From positions 62,001-126,000 of the forward strand of contig NZ_CP104205.1 of NCBI RefSeq assembly GCF_025244665.1: a DNA stretch of 64,000 nt. Reading direction: 5' to 3'. This DNA is from Maribacter litopenaei (GTDB lineage Bacteria > Bacteroidota > Bacteroidia > Flavobacteriales > Flavobacteriaceae). The notes under the pieces were generated by a model. The model was not told the origin of the DNA. It did no database searches and was given only the letters and a program-made list of their open reading frames with translations. This document shows, piece after piece, positions 48,160-59,069 of this stretch (its first letter is position 1; each line of letters begins with the position of its first letter). The position numbers and the translations under genes are program-made.

Positions 48160-51100
48160 TTAATTCACTAGTTTATAGGTCTCCAATGGTTTTCCATAGG
48201 CTTGGATCAAAAGATTGTCATTCATAAGTACACCGTTTACTTGACTACCCCTAATGTCCAGGCCGGACTGGTTTTGAGAGATATACTTAAACCCACCCTG
48301 AGTATCTTGAAGAAGTAAGGTTCCGTAATTAGCATCAAATTTTCCAATTCTTAACTTATAATAATCATCATTTCCTAGTAATAGGAAATCCTTTCTACCA
48401 TTTTGGTCAAAATCATGGATCAAGATTTTTGAGATAGGTGAAAACTGGGCCTGAATAGGTAACTGTGACTTCTCGAATTGCCCAGTACTAGTATTTATAA
48501 AGAGCGAATTTTCCGTAAAATTTACGTTTAATTTATGTGCACTTGACACTACTTCTTCTGAAAATATATCTGTGAGCTTAGCCCCTGAATAGTCTTCGTA
48601 GCTGGTATATTTTTGTTTTAAGTAGGCAAGTTGCCCTAAAAGCTCATCTCTCGGTAAGATATGGGTAACTGGTTTCACCTACATAAAAATTTAGAATAGG
48701 ATCAATGGCACCGTTTTTGTCAAAATCATCATATACAAGGGTCGCAGGATGTTTCTCATCTATTTTGAATTGGATATTGGTTCCTAAATTACCAGCGACA
48801 ATATCTAAACGGCCATCATCATTAATATCTTGAATTTCAATGGTAGTCCATAAACCCTTATATTCTTTATTGAAGTATGATGAGGTTTCGTTCTTAAAGT
48901 TTCCGTTATGGTTTATGAAAATACTTATGGGCATCCATTCTCCAACAACAAAGAGATCAAGGGCACCATCTCCATTTATATCCGCGAACTTAGCATCTGT
49001 TACCAAGCCTGGAATTTTTAAAATCTCATTGTTAGCGTTATCCCCAATTTGGAATTTTCCATTTCCATCATTTACTAATATATAATTTGGCGAAGTCTCG
49101 GGGTATCTCCCTGGAATAATACCTCCTCCAACGAAAATATCCGGATGGGAATCATTATTGATATCACCTATAGCAATGGTACTAGTATTTTCTAATAGTT
49201 GGGGGAGAGCCTGATTATCCTTTTTAAATCCTCCCATTCCATCACCAAGGTAAATTCTATCTTGAAAATGTATGTCATTTGGATTGAAGTTGTGATATCC
49301 GCCGCTGGCAATGTAAATATCCAAATTGCCATCCTTGTCAAAATCCGAGACGGAAATGTCGGTGTCTAGACTTTGAGTGTCCAATGAAAAATCGGGAATC
49401 TTTTTCCCTATCATATTCCCATTTTTTTGTTGTAGGAATAACGAAGTTTGCTGTCCCACGCCACCACCTATTATAAGGTCTTCCAAACCATCATTGTTAA
49501 AATCTCCCATCTCCATGGCCGGACTTCTATGTGATAGTTGCTTGGGAAGCAAAGATTGTCTTTTAAAGTCGTTTATGTTTGAGGCTTTGTTGGAGTAATC
49601 AACCAAGCTTGAGGTTTTCTGAAAAAATTGACGGTTTTTCTTTTGGATGTTTTTTGAATTTCGGCATCCGCCTCATTTAAAAGGATTGTTGAATTGCCCT
49701 TTACATCATATTGGGTTTCAACTTTACCGGAATTCCAACGTACAATTAAGGAGTCGATAGTAGTCGAATCGCCAATCCCAAAATGCAGTACTTGGGATAC
49801 TGTTGAAAGATAACCACGGTTGGGTATTTGTTCAAGAACCTGCACAAGGCCATTAGAATAAACGCTAACTTTTGAACCGATACCTTGAGTGTTTTTATCT
49901 TCCCCTTTCAACTTTACTCGCAGAAAGGTGTTTTCTGTTTTTTCAGAAATATTTTCATAAACAAAGGCGGTTTTATTGATGTTGTTGACTATCAATTCTA
50001 AATCACCATCATTGTCCAAATCGGCATAGGATGCCCCATTACTATTCGAAGGATGAAGAATACCCGCGTTCTTGGTATTATTGGTAAAGGAAATTCCATT
50101 ATTATTGGAAAAATAATAATTGGTAAGGTCTGATGAAGGCATTTGCTCAATTAGCTCCAAAACATCTTGTCTTTTTAAACGCCCCTTGGATTGTACAAAA
50201 TCTTCCATATAATTTATAAAATCCAAATTGGTATAGTCTCTGTAATAACCGTTTGTAATAAAAAGATCTTTGAAACCATCATTATTAAAATCGGCCAATA
50301 AAGGGGCCCAGCTCCAATCCGTATTGGAAGTGCCGGATAATTGTCCTACCTCGCTAAAGCTATTGTTGCCATTATTGAGTTGCAGCATATTGCGCATATA
50401 TTGATGGTGGAATCCACTTCGGAGATTTAGATCAAACTTTTCGTAATTATCAGGGGAAAGCAGCAATTTTTGCCTTCTATTGTCCTCCGGTAACATATCC
50501 AGGGTATATATGTCCTGTAAGCCATCATTATTAACATCTGCAATATTGTTACCCATGGAAAAATGGCTTGTATGTCCCATTTGTTTCCCGAGCTCATCAG
50601 AAAATGTACCGTCCTTATTATTTATATAGAGATAATCCGGAATGGTGTAATCGTTCGAAACATAAAAATCCAACCAACCATCATCATTTATGTCACTTAT
50701 ACCAATACCTAGTCCATAACTAAGTCCAGATCCATTTACTCCACTGGTAAGTGTAACATCTTTAAATATTCCGTTATCCTGTCTATAAACCCTTAATCCT
50801 TGTAAAGGGTCATCTTTTTTCAAAATTTCCTTAGTGAGGGACTCATTAAGCACAGGTAGGGATTTAGGACTGTGATTCAATAACAACATGTCCAAATCAC
50901 CATCTTTGTCGTAATCCGAGAAAATAACCTTGGTTGCTATATGCGGGACTATCAAGGCCAAAAGCGTTTGCTTCTTCTTTAAAGACTGGAATGTTATCCT
51001 CGTTATTTCCTTGATTGATAAAAAGTTGATTTTTTCTTTTCTCATCAGGTAGGGCACCTGAGTAGCATAGGTAAAGATCAAGCCTGCCATCACCGTTCAC

Positions 51101-51508
51101 ATCTGCCGCGCTGATTCCTGTTTTCCAAGATCCGGGTCTACCTTCTACGTTTGAAATTTGCGAGACTTCCTTAAAGGTTAAATCGCCTTGGTTGAGATAA
51201 AATTTATTGTCCCCCATGTTTGAAGTAAAATAAATATCTTCCAAACCATCATCATTAAAGTCACCTACCGCAACGCCACCACCATTATAGAGATACTCAT
51301 AGACAAGTACATTGGCATTGAGTCCTTCTTTTAGGGTATTTTGAAAATGAATATTCGTACGATCCTCAGGTAGCAGATTGAAGAGAGAAGTTTCCACCGT
51401 TAAGACCTCTCTAGATTCATCCGCGTTGGTTTTTTGTTCCTCTGATGGGTTACAACCCAATAAAGAAACAAAAAGCAAAAAAAATGGTACAATTTTCTTT
51501 TGAAGCAT
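48160..51508 (-). CDS. Large CRTAC1-type FG-GAP lipoprotein with ASPIC/UnbV domain (frame-disrupted)
   Basis: Joined frames give about 1115 aa. The signal ends SLLGC. Many FG-GAP repeats (for example VGDFNDDGLEDIYFTSN, NNDGFKDLFITNGYY, NIDDGRLDIVAGN-type units) form a beta-propeller, with an ASPIC/UnbV region mid-protein (VLEQIPNRGYLST, SLIVRWNSGKVE). Breaks at about 50919 and 48651 are extra bases in TCCGGA sites; a third near 49616 is a lost T in a run. This protein family sits beside SusCD in many Bacteroidota, presumably as a surface binding partner. It precedes the haloperoxidase by two bases. Confidence 0.88.
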
Positions 51509-51520
51509 ACCCCTAAAATA

Positions 51521-51553
51521 AAAAAATCTATCCCCCTAAAGGGATAGATTTTT
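51521..51553. terminator. Hairpin terminator or attenuator between SusD and CRTAC1
   Basis: A long perfect inverted repeat (AAAAAATCTATCCC / GGGATAGATTTTT, loop CCTAAA) lies between SusD and the large CRTAC1 gene on the minus strand. It probably lowers transcription of the downstream genes. Confidence 0.75.
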
Positions 51554-51570
51554 ATCGGATTTCAGTATTA

Positions 51571-53450
51571 TTAATATCCAGGATTCTGAATAAGTAAATT
51601 GTTACGGTTTATCTCATTCCTGCTAATGGGCATAAAGTACATTTTGTCGTCCCAAGACCTGGTTTCATTGTCATTATTATCAACAACATTATATGTATAA
51701 TCATATACTGCTGGGTCATATCGATATGGCACGTGTGGTGTGGCACCAGCTTTTAAAGTGGCGGTAGCCTTCATCACTTTAATGCCCCTACCTAAAGTTT
51801 CCTCAGCGATCATCCATCTTCTCGGCATCATGATAACGATGTTCTTCATAGGCCAATTCAATTCGTCTCTCATTGATATAGGCATCCAGCAAGTCACTTC
51901 CGAAACGGTTAAAGCGGGCATTCCAGCCCTGTAACGGATTTTATTCAGCCAATTTAAGGCTTCACCTTCATCCCCAGTAGCTATGGAAGCTTCCACATAA
52001 TTCAATACAATCTCGGTATATCTAATAAATGGCCAAGGTACAACTTGAGCACTGGATTGGTTATCTACAACGGCTGGATCCGGGTCGATAAACTTCCTTA
52101 CATAATAACCGAGACCTACTTCCGTTCCAGTTTTCAATTGGGGAATCCCTTGTATCAACACCTGCAATAATGCCTCCACTACCATCTGCATATGAACCTG
52201 ATTGAATTTGGTCATAAGGGTCAATTCCTGCAACATCACTTGGTCTTGGCTTCCAATCAGCACCATCATAGAGAATAGTTGCCTTTAATCTTGGGTCCCT
52301 ATTGGTATAGGGAGCTGCAGCATGTTCTCGGATTGTTCCAATCAAAGTCAGAACCATCCATCATTTGATAGTCGTCCACTAATTGCTGTATAGGTGTATT
52401 ACCTGCCCAGTTATGATATCCGTTTGGATCGTTGTTAATACCTTGATGTATTCCACCCAACGGCCAGTTACTTTCGACCGTGAACAAAGGTGTGTGCGTT
52501 CTTTCAAAAAGTAATTCTGAACGAGCGGCAGGGTCACCAATTGCCGAACCTCCTCCCATACTGATAGATATATGATTTTGAACAGCTTCCTCTTCGGAAA
52601 CAGGTGCGTTCAAATCCAATTTATATCCCATAGTCTCATCCAACACTGCTTTTGCAGCATCTTTAGCAGCGTTCCATCGAGACATTCTATCACCTGAAGT
52701 ATAGGCAACTAATTCTAGGTTAGGATAACTTGATAATACGGAAGATTTTGCACTTGCGGTTGGGCCATCGCGCAAATCACTGGCTGCATACAATAGAACT
52801 CGCGACTTGAGCCCCATGGCACTTAATTTAGAAGCCCTACCGGGAGTGTATTCCTTTCCATCCAATAGGGTAATGGCCTTGTCCAAATCACTTGTGACAA
52901 AATCTACGTTTTCGGCATAAGTGCTTCGTGCAATGGAGTAATCCTCGTTTAAACCGTATGGTCTATCTATTAATGGCGCCCCTCCATAATATCTCATCAA
53001 TTGATGGTAGTAATAGGCTCTAAGAAAATGGGATTCCCCCAAAAGCCTGTCTCTAAGGCCGTCATCCTCAAAGGTAGAATTTGGTAGCTCCTGAATGGCG
53101 ATATTTGCTTGCCTAATAGCCAAATACAATTCATCCCATTGTGGAACGATACGATCATTCCCAGTTCCTGCAGGTGATAAAGATCCCTCAGTAATTACGT
53201 TGATGCCCCTACCAGAGTGGGTAAACATAGCTTCATCAGTTAATGATGCCAATCCTTCTTCTTCAAAACCACCATACCCCAAAAAGGAATACACGTTGAA
53301 AACAAAGGCTTGCGATAAAGCACCATCAGACCATGTGGCATCCGCAGAAATAGAATCCAGCGGCTGCGTTTCCAAAAAATCCTCATTACAGGACATCGGC
53401 AGTAAACTGGCCGCAAGCCCTAAAAGGATTAGAATTCTTCTTTTTTTCAT
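51571..53450 (-). CDS. SusD/RagB family nutrient-binding lipoprotein (frame-disrupted)
   Basis: Joined frames give about 626 aa. The signal ends LLPMSC, followed by the SusD start NEDFLETQPLD. Typical segments include LYLAIRQANIAIQEL, the FLRAYYYHQLMRYYGGAPL helix and, at the end, RWMIAEETLGRG and MYFMPISRNEINRNNLL. Breaks at about 52328 (TTCTCGGATT, extra base, restoring NNPEHAAAPY) and 51822 (TTCTCGGCAT, extra base) lie in CCGGA sites; two others (about 52121 and 51893) are unexplained single-base shifts. It works as the lid of the SusC transporter. No glycoside hydrolase is nearby. Confidence 0.88.
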
Positions 53451-53459
53451 AACTAATTT

Positions 53460-56400
53460 TTAAAATGTTAAACTAAAACCAGTATTAATAATAGTTTGTT
53501 GAGGGTAAAACTGACCACTTGAGGTAGTAGATTCAGGATCGTAAATGTCCTGTTTTGCCCAAGTCGCCAAATTTAAGCCACTCATGTATACCCTGAATCC
53601 CGTAAGCCCAAACTGACCTATGAATTTTTCAGGGAAATTATATCCTAAGGATACGTTTTTTAATCTAATATAATCTTTACTAAACAAATAGTAGGTATTA
53701 TTACCATAATCCCCTCCGAATAATAGGTGTCTCCCCTACTGGCAAGTCTTGGATGTACACTACTAGGATTATCCGGGCTCCACCTATTGTCAAAACTATA
53801 TTTCAAGAAGTTACCAATATCACCAGATTCAGTTTGTATTGGCAGCTTGGCTCCCGTAGCTCCTTGAAATAATATGGAAAGGTCAAAGTTTTTATAGCTC
53901 GCATTTAGAGTGGCTCCAAAATTGAAGGTAGGAATTAAGTTATTATCTATTCTAACTTGATCCAAGTCATTGATAATCCCATCATTATTCACATCTTTGA
54001 ATTTCATGTCACCTGGCTCCAATTGTGGTTTAACGGCACTGTAGTCCAATGTATTGCTGGCTATAGCAGCCTCATCCCTGAATACACCGTCATATTGATA
54101 AACCAAATAGGCCCCAATAGGTTTTCCTTCCTGTAACTGATATTCAGGAGCACCTGGGATTTCATCAAGAAAGACCACGGTATTTTTAGCAAAACCACCA
54201 TTGATACCTGCATCCCATTTTAGTCCGTCCGGATCTCCGCCATAATAATTCAATGCAAATTCGAATCCTTCATTATCAACTTTACCGGCATTTACCGGAG
54301 GCAATAAGTCTGCGATTCCTGAAGAACCTGGAGTTGAACCAGTCTGTTGAATCAAGATTTGATCTCGTTTGTTCAAGAAATACTCGAATGTAAAACTAAG
54401 ATTGCCATCCAATATGATACCATCCAAACCTAAGTTAAAGTTATTGGCTCGTTCCCAAGTGAAACTCGGGTTGGCCAAAAGAGGCTCAGTAAGTGTAGTT
54501 TGAACAACTCCGTCGATAGGGTATTGACCAAAATCATAAATGGATAAATAAGCATATTCCTGTAAAGCTTGGTTAAAGAATACTTGGTCATTACCCATTT
54601 GACCGTAAGAGGCCCTTAGTTTTAAATAATCGATTCCTTTCACATTGAACCAATCTTCATTATTGATATTCCAACCGGCCAAGAAACCTGGGAAAAATCC
54701 AAAACGATCATTACCTGGGAATATATAGGAACCGTCATATCTCCAAATAAACTCCGCTAGATATTTTTCCTTAAAATTGTATTGGGCACGGCCATAATAT
54801 CCTAGTCTCGTTCTATTGTATCCAAAACCATCTGTTTCCTGGCCAACTTCGCCTCCAACTCCTAATTGATCCACTGCAGCAGACAAGAAGTTTCGCCTGA
54901 ATGCGGAAAGGAATTCTCCTTGAAAATTTTCTCGAGTTACACCCGCCAATACATTGATGGTGTGATCATTCCCAAAGGTTTTATCATAATTCAACAAAGC
55001 GGTTAAGTTTGTGTTGATTACATTTAAAGATGACTGAGTTAATCTTGGATCAGTAAAATTAGACCTTACCGCTGCGTTAAGAACGGGTTCACCTGTGGAA
55101 ATATATCTCTCTCGGTCTAAAAAGTAAAGTTCCCAAGGAGTTTGCCAAAGTTTTCTCCTCTGTTGACTTTGGTCAACACCTGCCAACAAGGTCAAGGTTA
55201 ATCCCTCGACCCAAGGGTTTTTTATGTCCACAGAACCTGTAAACTGCAAATAGTCCGTAGGCTGTTTGTCATAACCTGTGGCATTGGTAGTTACAACTAC
55301 TGGTTGTTGCCCGTTTTCAATATCGGGGCCGGGAAGGCCATTTGGCCATACCGCAGCTTCATTGGGCCTACCACGCATTAGCATTCTAAAAATGGCACCA
55401 GCACCCTCAGTTGGAAATGTCCGATATTCCTTTCTGTAGGTAAAACCTAATTTTGTTGAGAAATAGTCGTTGATTTTTGCGTCGGTATTAATTCTAAAAT
55501 TATATTGTTGATACCTGTTGGCTGAATTCTTGTAGATTGCCCCTTGATCTGCATATCCCAATGAGGAATAATATTTAATATTTTCACTTCCACCGCTTAT
55601 GGAAAGGTTGTGCCTTTGTTGTTCTGCCCAATCTTGAAAAGTAGCTCCGAACCAATCCGAATCTGGATATAGCCATGGGTCATTTCCTGCTCTATGTCCA
55701 TTAACAGTTTCCGGGCTAAAAGCGGCATTTACGGTTTCACCACTTCCAGGAATGGTATAGCTACCTGCGTTTTGAAATGCCGTATTGGCAGCACCCCACT
55801 CACTAACCGGAATGTTACTGTTATAGATGGCCAACTCGTTCATTATGGTTAGATATTCCACCGCATTGGACATTTCAGGTACCTTGGTAGGTCTTGTGAT
55901 GCCAAAATCCCCCTTATAAGTAATTACAGGTTTCCCGGCATTACCTTGTTTTGTGGTAACTATAATGGCTCCATTGGCCGCTCTTGCCCCATATATTGCC
56001 GCGGAAGCATCCTTAAGAACTGAAATATTTGCAATATCATCAGGATTCAACCTTCCTATTCCACCATCTCTATCGGGAATACCATCTATAACGATTAAAG
56101 GTTGATTATTACCTAAGGTGTTGGTTCCACGAATGCTGATGTTTGACTGGTCATTACCTGGTTCACCACTGGTTTGAATGATAACAACCCCTGGTAATCT
56201 ACCAGCTAATGAGTTGGAAACACTAATTGCGGGTGAGCTTTCCAATACGGGTCTTGAACTGCGGTCACCGCACCTGTTACGGTCGCCTTTTTCCGGGTAC
56301 CATAACCTACTACAACTACCTCTTCAAGATTAGCTACATCCTCTTCAAGAGAAACATTCAGTGTAGTTTGGTTGTTAAGAGGAACAACTACGGTCTTAAA

Positions 56401-56676
56401 GCCAATGTAGCTAAACCTCAAACTAGTATTTCCGTCATCCAAGGTAATGGAGTAATTTCCATCAAAATCTGCCTGAACCCCTCTTGTAGGATTGTTGGCA
56501 TCGATAATGGAGACGCCAGGCAATGGCATTCCATCCGCTGCGGAGGTTACCGTACCGGAAACCGTGGTTTGGGCTGTCATAACCGTACTGGATGCTGTAC
56601 AAATAATCATGATAATCGCTAAGTAACCTATTGGTTTTCTGAGACAATAGGCTACGTAATTTAAAAATATTCTCAT
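53460..56676 (-). CDS. SusC/RagA family TonB-dependent transporter (frame-disrupted)
   Basis: Joined frames give about 1072 aa. A signal peptide, a carboxypeptidase-regulatory-like domain (TTVSGTVTSAADGMPLPGV), the TonB box EEVVVVGYGT, a plug domain (RLPGVVIIQTSGEPG, IVIDGIPDRDGG) and a barrel ending GFSLTF are visible. Breaks at about 56248 (plus ATACGGG, expected ATACTGGG) and 53718 (CTCCGAAT, expected CTCCAGAAT) are losses at CCAG. It pairs with SusD for uptake of a large or bound nutrient. The neighbouring CRTAC1 and haloperoxidase proteins make a polysaccharide substrate less certain; it could be an organohalogen or other polymer. Confidence 0.9.
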
Positions 56677-56899
56677 ACGTGTGAAATTAGGTTGTAGGGC
56701 GAATTTATCAAAAATTTATGTTAATCATAAAATTCCTACCTTTTTTTTCGTGTTATTTTCACACAAGACTTCGTTATTTTGTCATATTCCTAATGATCGA
56801 GAGATTCAGTGTTTTGTGAACTGCATAGGAAATGGATAGCCAGCATGGCTATACTTTGAAATTATTCTTTGGATTGTCCTATTTTTGAAAAAAAAGTGC

Positions 56900-57874
56900 A
56901 TGCAATCCATTGATGTTTACAGATCAGAATTTGTTTCCTATATGGAATCCAAATTTGTCCTACAAGAGCCTGTCAACCTATATGAGCCCATCAATTATAT
57001 TTTAAGATTAGGAGGAAAGCGTTTGAGGCCTGTACTGGCTTTGTTGACCACCGAGATTTTCGATGGAAACTATAAGGAAGCCCTTGATGCTGCATTGGCT
57101 ATAGAAGTCTTTCATAACTTTTCTTTGGTGCATGATGATATCATGGATGCTGCTCCGGTACGAAGGGGCCAGGCGACCGTTCATGAAAAATGGGATACCA
57201 ATACTGGAATTTTGTCCGGAGATGCCATGTTAATCTGTGCCTACCAACTTTTTGAAAATTACGAGCCCACCACTTTTAGGAATTTGGCCAAGTTGTTCAG
57301 TAAAACGGCTTTACAGGTATGTGAAGGGCAACAGTACGACGTGGATTTTGAATCCAGGGAAGACGTTACTCTCCCGGAGTATTTGAAAATGATTGAATTC
57401 AAGACGGCCGTTCCGGTGGCGGCTGCTATGAAAATGGGTGGCATTGTAGCCAATACAAGTTCCGAGAATCAAGAGCTTATTTATAATTTCGGATTGAACC
57501 TTGGCATCGCTTTTCAGCTTCAGGATGACTATCTGGACGTATTTGGTGATCCCAAGACTTTTGGGAAGCAAGTAGGAGGGGATATCATTGAGAACAAGAA
57601 AACTATCCTTTTTATAAAGGCCATTGAGTCTGGTTCAGCAACATATAAAAAGGAACTACTGGATTTATATTCCATTCAACCAAAGGAACCGGCCGATAAG
57701 ATTGAGGCCGTTAAGGCCATCTTTATGGAAAGCGGAGCGGCCGCATCTACCCAAAACGCTATCGAATCCTTTACTCAAAAAGCTTTTTTAATTTTGAACG
57801 AGTTAGACATTAGTGAAGAAAAGAAAGGGGTACTTCGGTTATTTGGAGAGAATTTAATGAAACGTACCGTCTAA
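56900..57874 (+). CDS. Polyprenyl synthetase, likely GGPP synthase (324 aa)
   Basis: An intact isoprenyl diphosphate synthase. I chose the ATG giving MQSIDVYR rather than the upstream TTG. The first aspartate-rich motif is DDIMD (in LVHDDIMDAAPVRRG) and the second is DDYLD (QLQDDYLDVFGD). Other family parts are GGKRLRPVL and FKTAVPVA. It converges with the lycopene cyclase gene, overlapping by four bases. The product could be FPP or GGPP; carotenoid context favours GGPP. Confidence 0.85.
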   Translation: MQSIDVYRSEFVSYMESKFVLQEPVNLYEPINYILRLGGKRLRPVLALLTTEIFDGNYKEALDAALAIEVFHNFSLVHDDIMDAAPVRRGQATVHEKWDTNTGILSGDAMLICAYQLFENYEPTTFRNLAKLFSKTALQVCEGQQYDVDFESREDVTLPEYLKMIEFKTAVPVAAAMKMGGIVANTSSENQELIYNFGLNLGIAFQLQDDYLDVFGDPKTFGKQVGGDIIENKKTILFIKAIESGSATYKKELLDLYSIQPKEPADKIEAVKAIFMESGAAASTQNAIESFTQKAFLILNELDISEEKKGVLRLFGENLMKRTV

Positions 57875-59020
57875 AAGAGTCTTCTAAAAAAAGCTTTGAT
57901 AAAGGGCCATTTGGGGCAGCCTAGGATATAATAAATATCTTCCCATAGGTTTGTTTCTTCATCCAGGAATTTAAAAATCAATTGTGGTTTTCTGTTGCGG
58001 AACAAGTTGGTAAATATTGCATGACCTTTTTGGTTCGTCCTATAAAGCACATCTAAAAAAAGAAGGTCATAAAACCAAAATCGCTTTTCTTGCTTTAGGT
58101 TTTGTTTTTTGCCTTTTGCCTTTAAATTAGAGATCAATAGGGGAATTTTTTTTGAGGTACTCAAAAAGGTGTATCCAGTACTAGGTTTGGCCCATCCTCC
58201 CGCCGTTCCAATATGGGTTATTAGCTCCGTGTTATTTTTGGTGAAGTCAAAACTGGTCATTGGAATACTTCCTTGTTCCCGATCCAGGATTTCATACGTT
58301 TCACAATGTAATCGGTTATGGATGTAGTCCTTAATGGCTTCCTCATATTCGGTTTTTGATAATAGAGTCCTCTGAAAAAAGAGTGTATTCCACCAAGGCT
58401 GTATCTTTTTGAAAAGGAAGGACATACATAAAACGGGTATTGTCTTTCTGTGGAATGGAGAAATCCATGTAGGTGGCCTGATCCACTTCAAAAACGGGCT
58501 TTGGTGTTTTAATAATCCAACCTATGAAGTGTTGTTGAATTACAGGATATGGGCCATCCGCCTCAATCATATCATAGTTGAACCGACTATCAAAAACCTT
58601 TTTACAGATATATTGGTTTCCGTCCGTATGGACGACAACAGTTCCCATAGATTCTTCAATTTCCTTGACGGCCTCCTGTTGAAAAAGGATGTTGGAATAG
58701 TCCTTGAATTTTTCAAAATAGTGCTCATAAAAATCTATACCCCGTATCATTTTATAGGTATACGGTGCTATAGCATAGCTTTCGGAAAAATCCTTCCCCT
58801 TAAAGGCAATATGGTTCCATGTTTTGTATAGGAGGTTGTCAAATTGACCCTTTCCTTTTTCCCGTAAGCACCATGTTCTATCGTTGTTCTTTTTGGCGTC
58901 CTTATCGAGAATAAGGATATTTTTTTGATAAAAAAACGAGTCTTTGCCCAAAGCATCGGCCAATAATAGTCCGGCAGCACCCGCCCCTATGATGATGTAA
59001 TCGTAGTCCAATTTGGCCAT
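57871..59020 (-). CDS. crtY: Lycopene beta-cyclase (frame-disrupted)
   Basis: Joined frames give about 383 aa, the family's usual length. The N-terminal FAD/NAD motif is YDYIIIGAGAAGLLLADAL, followed by DRTWCLRE. The family motif PPFQKDTALVEYTLFS occurs as VLPFQKDTALVEYT, and later GTAGGWAKPSTGYTF is diagnostic of CrtY. The frame breaks near 58360-58370, just after SED, and resumes LLSKTEYEEAIKDY. It cyclises lycopene to beta-carotene, the precursor of zeaxanthin in Flavobacteriia. Start at the ATG giving MAKLDYDY. Confidence 0.88.
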
Positions 59021-59069
59021 AGCCAAAAATAGGGATTTACCTAATGACCTTCTTAAATTCCAAAAGGTA

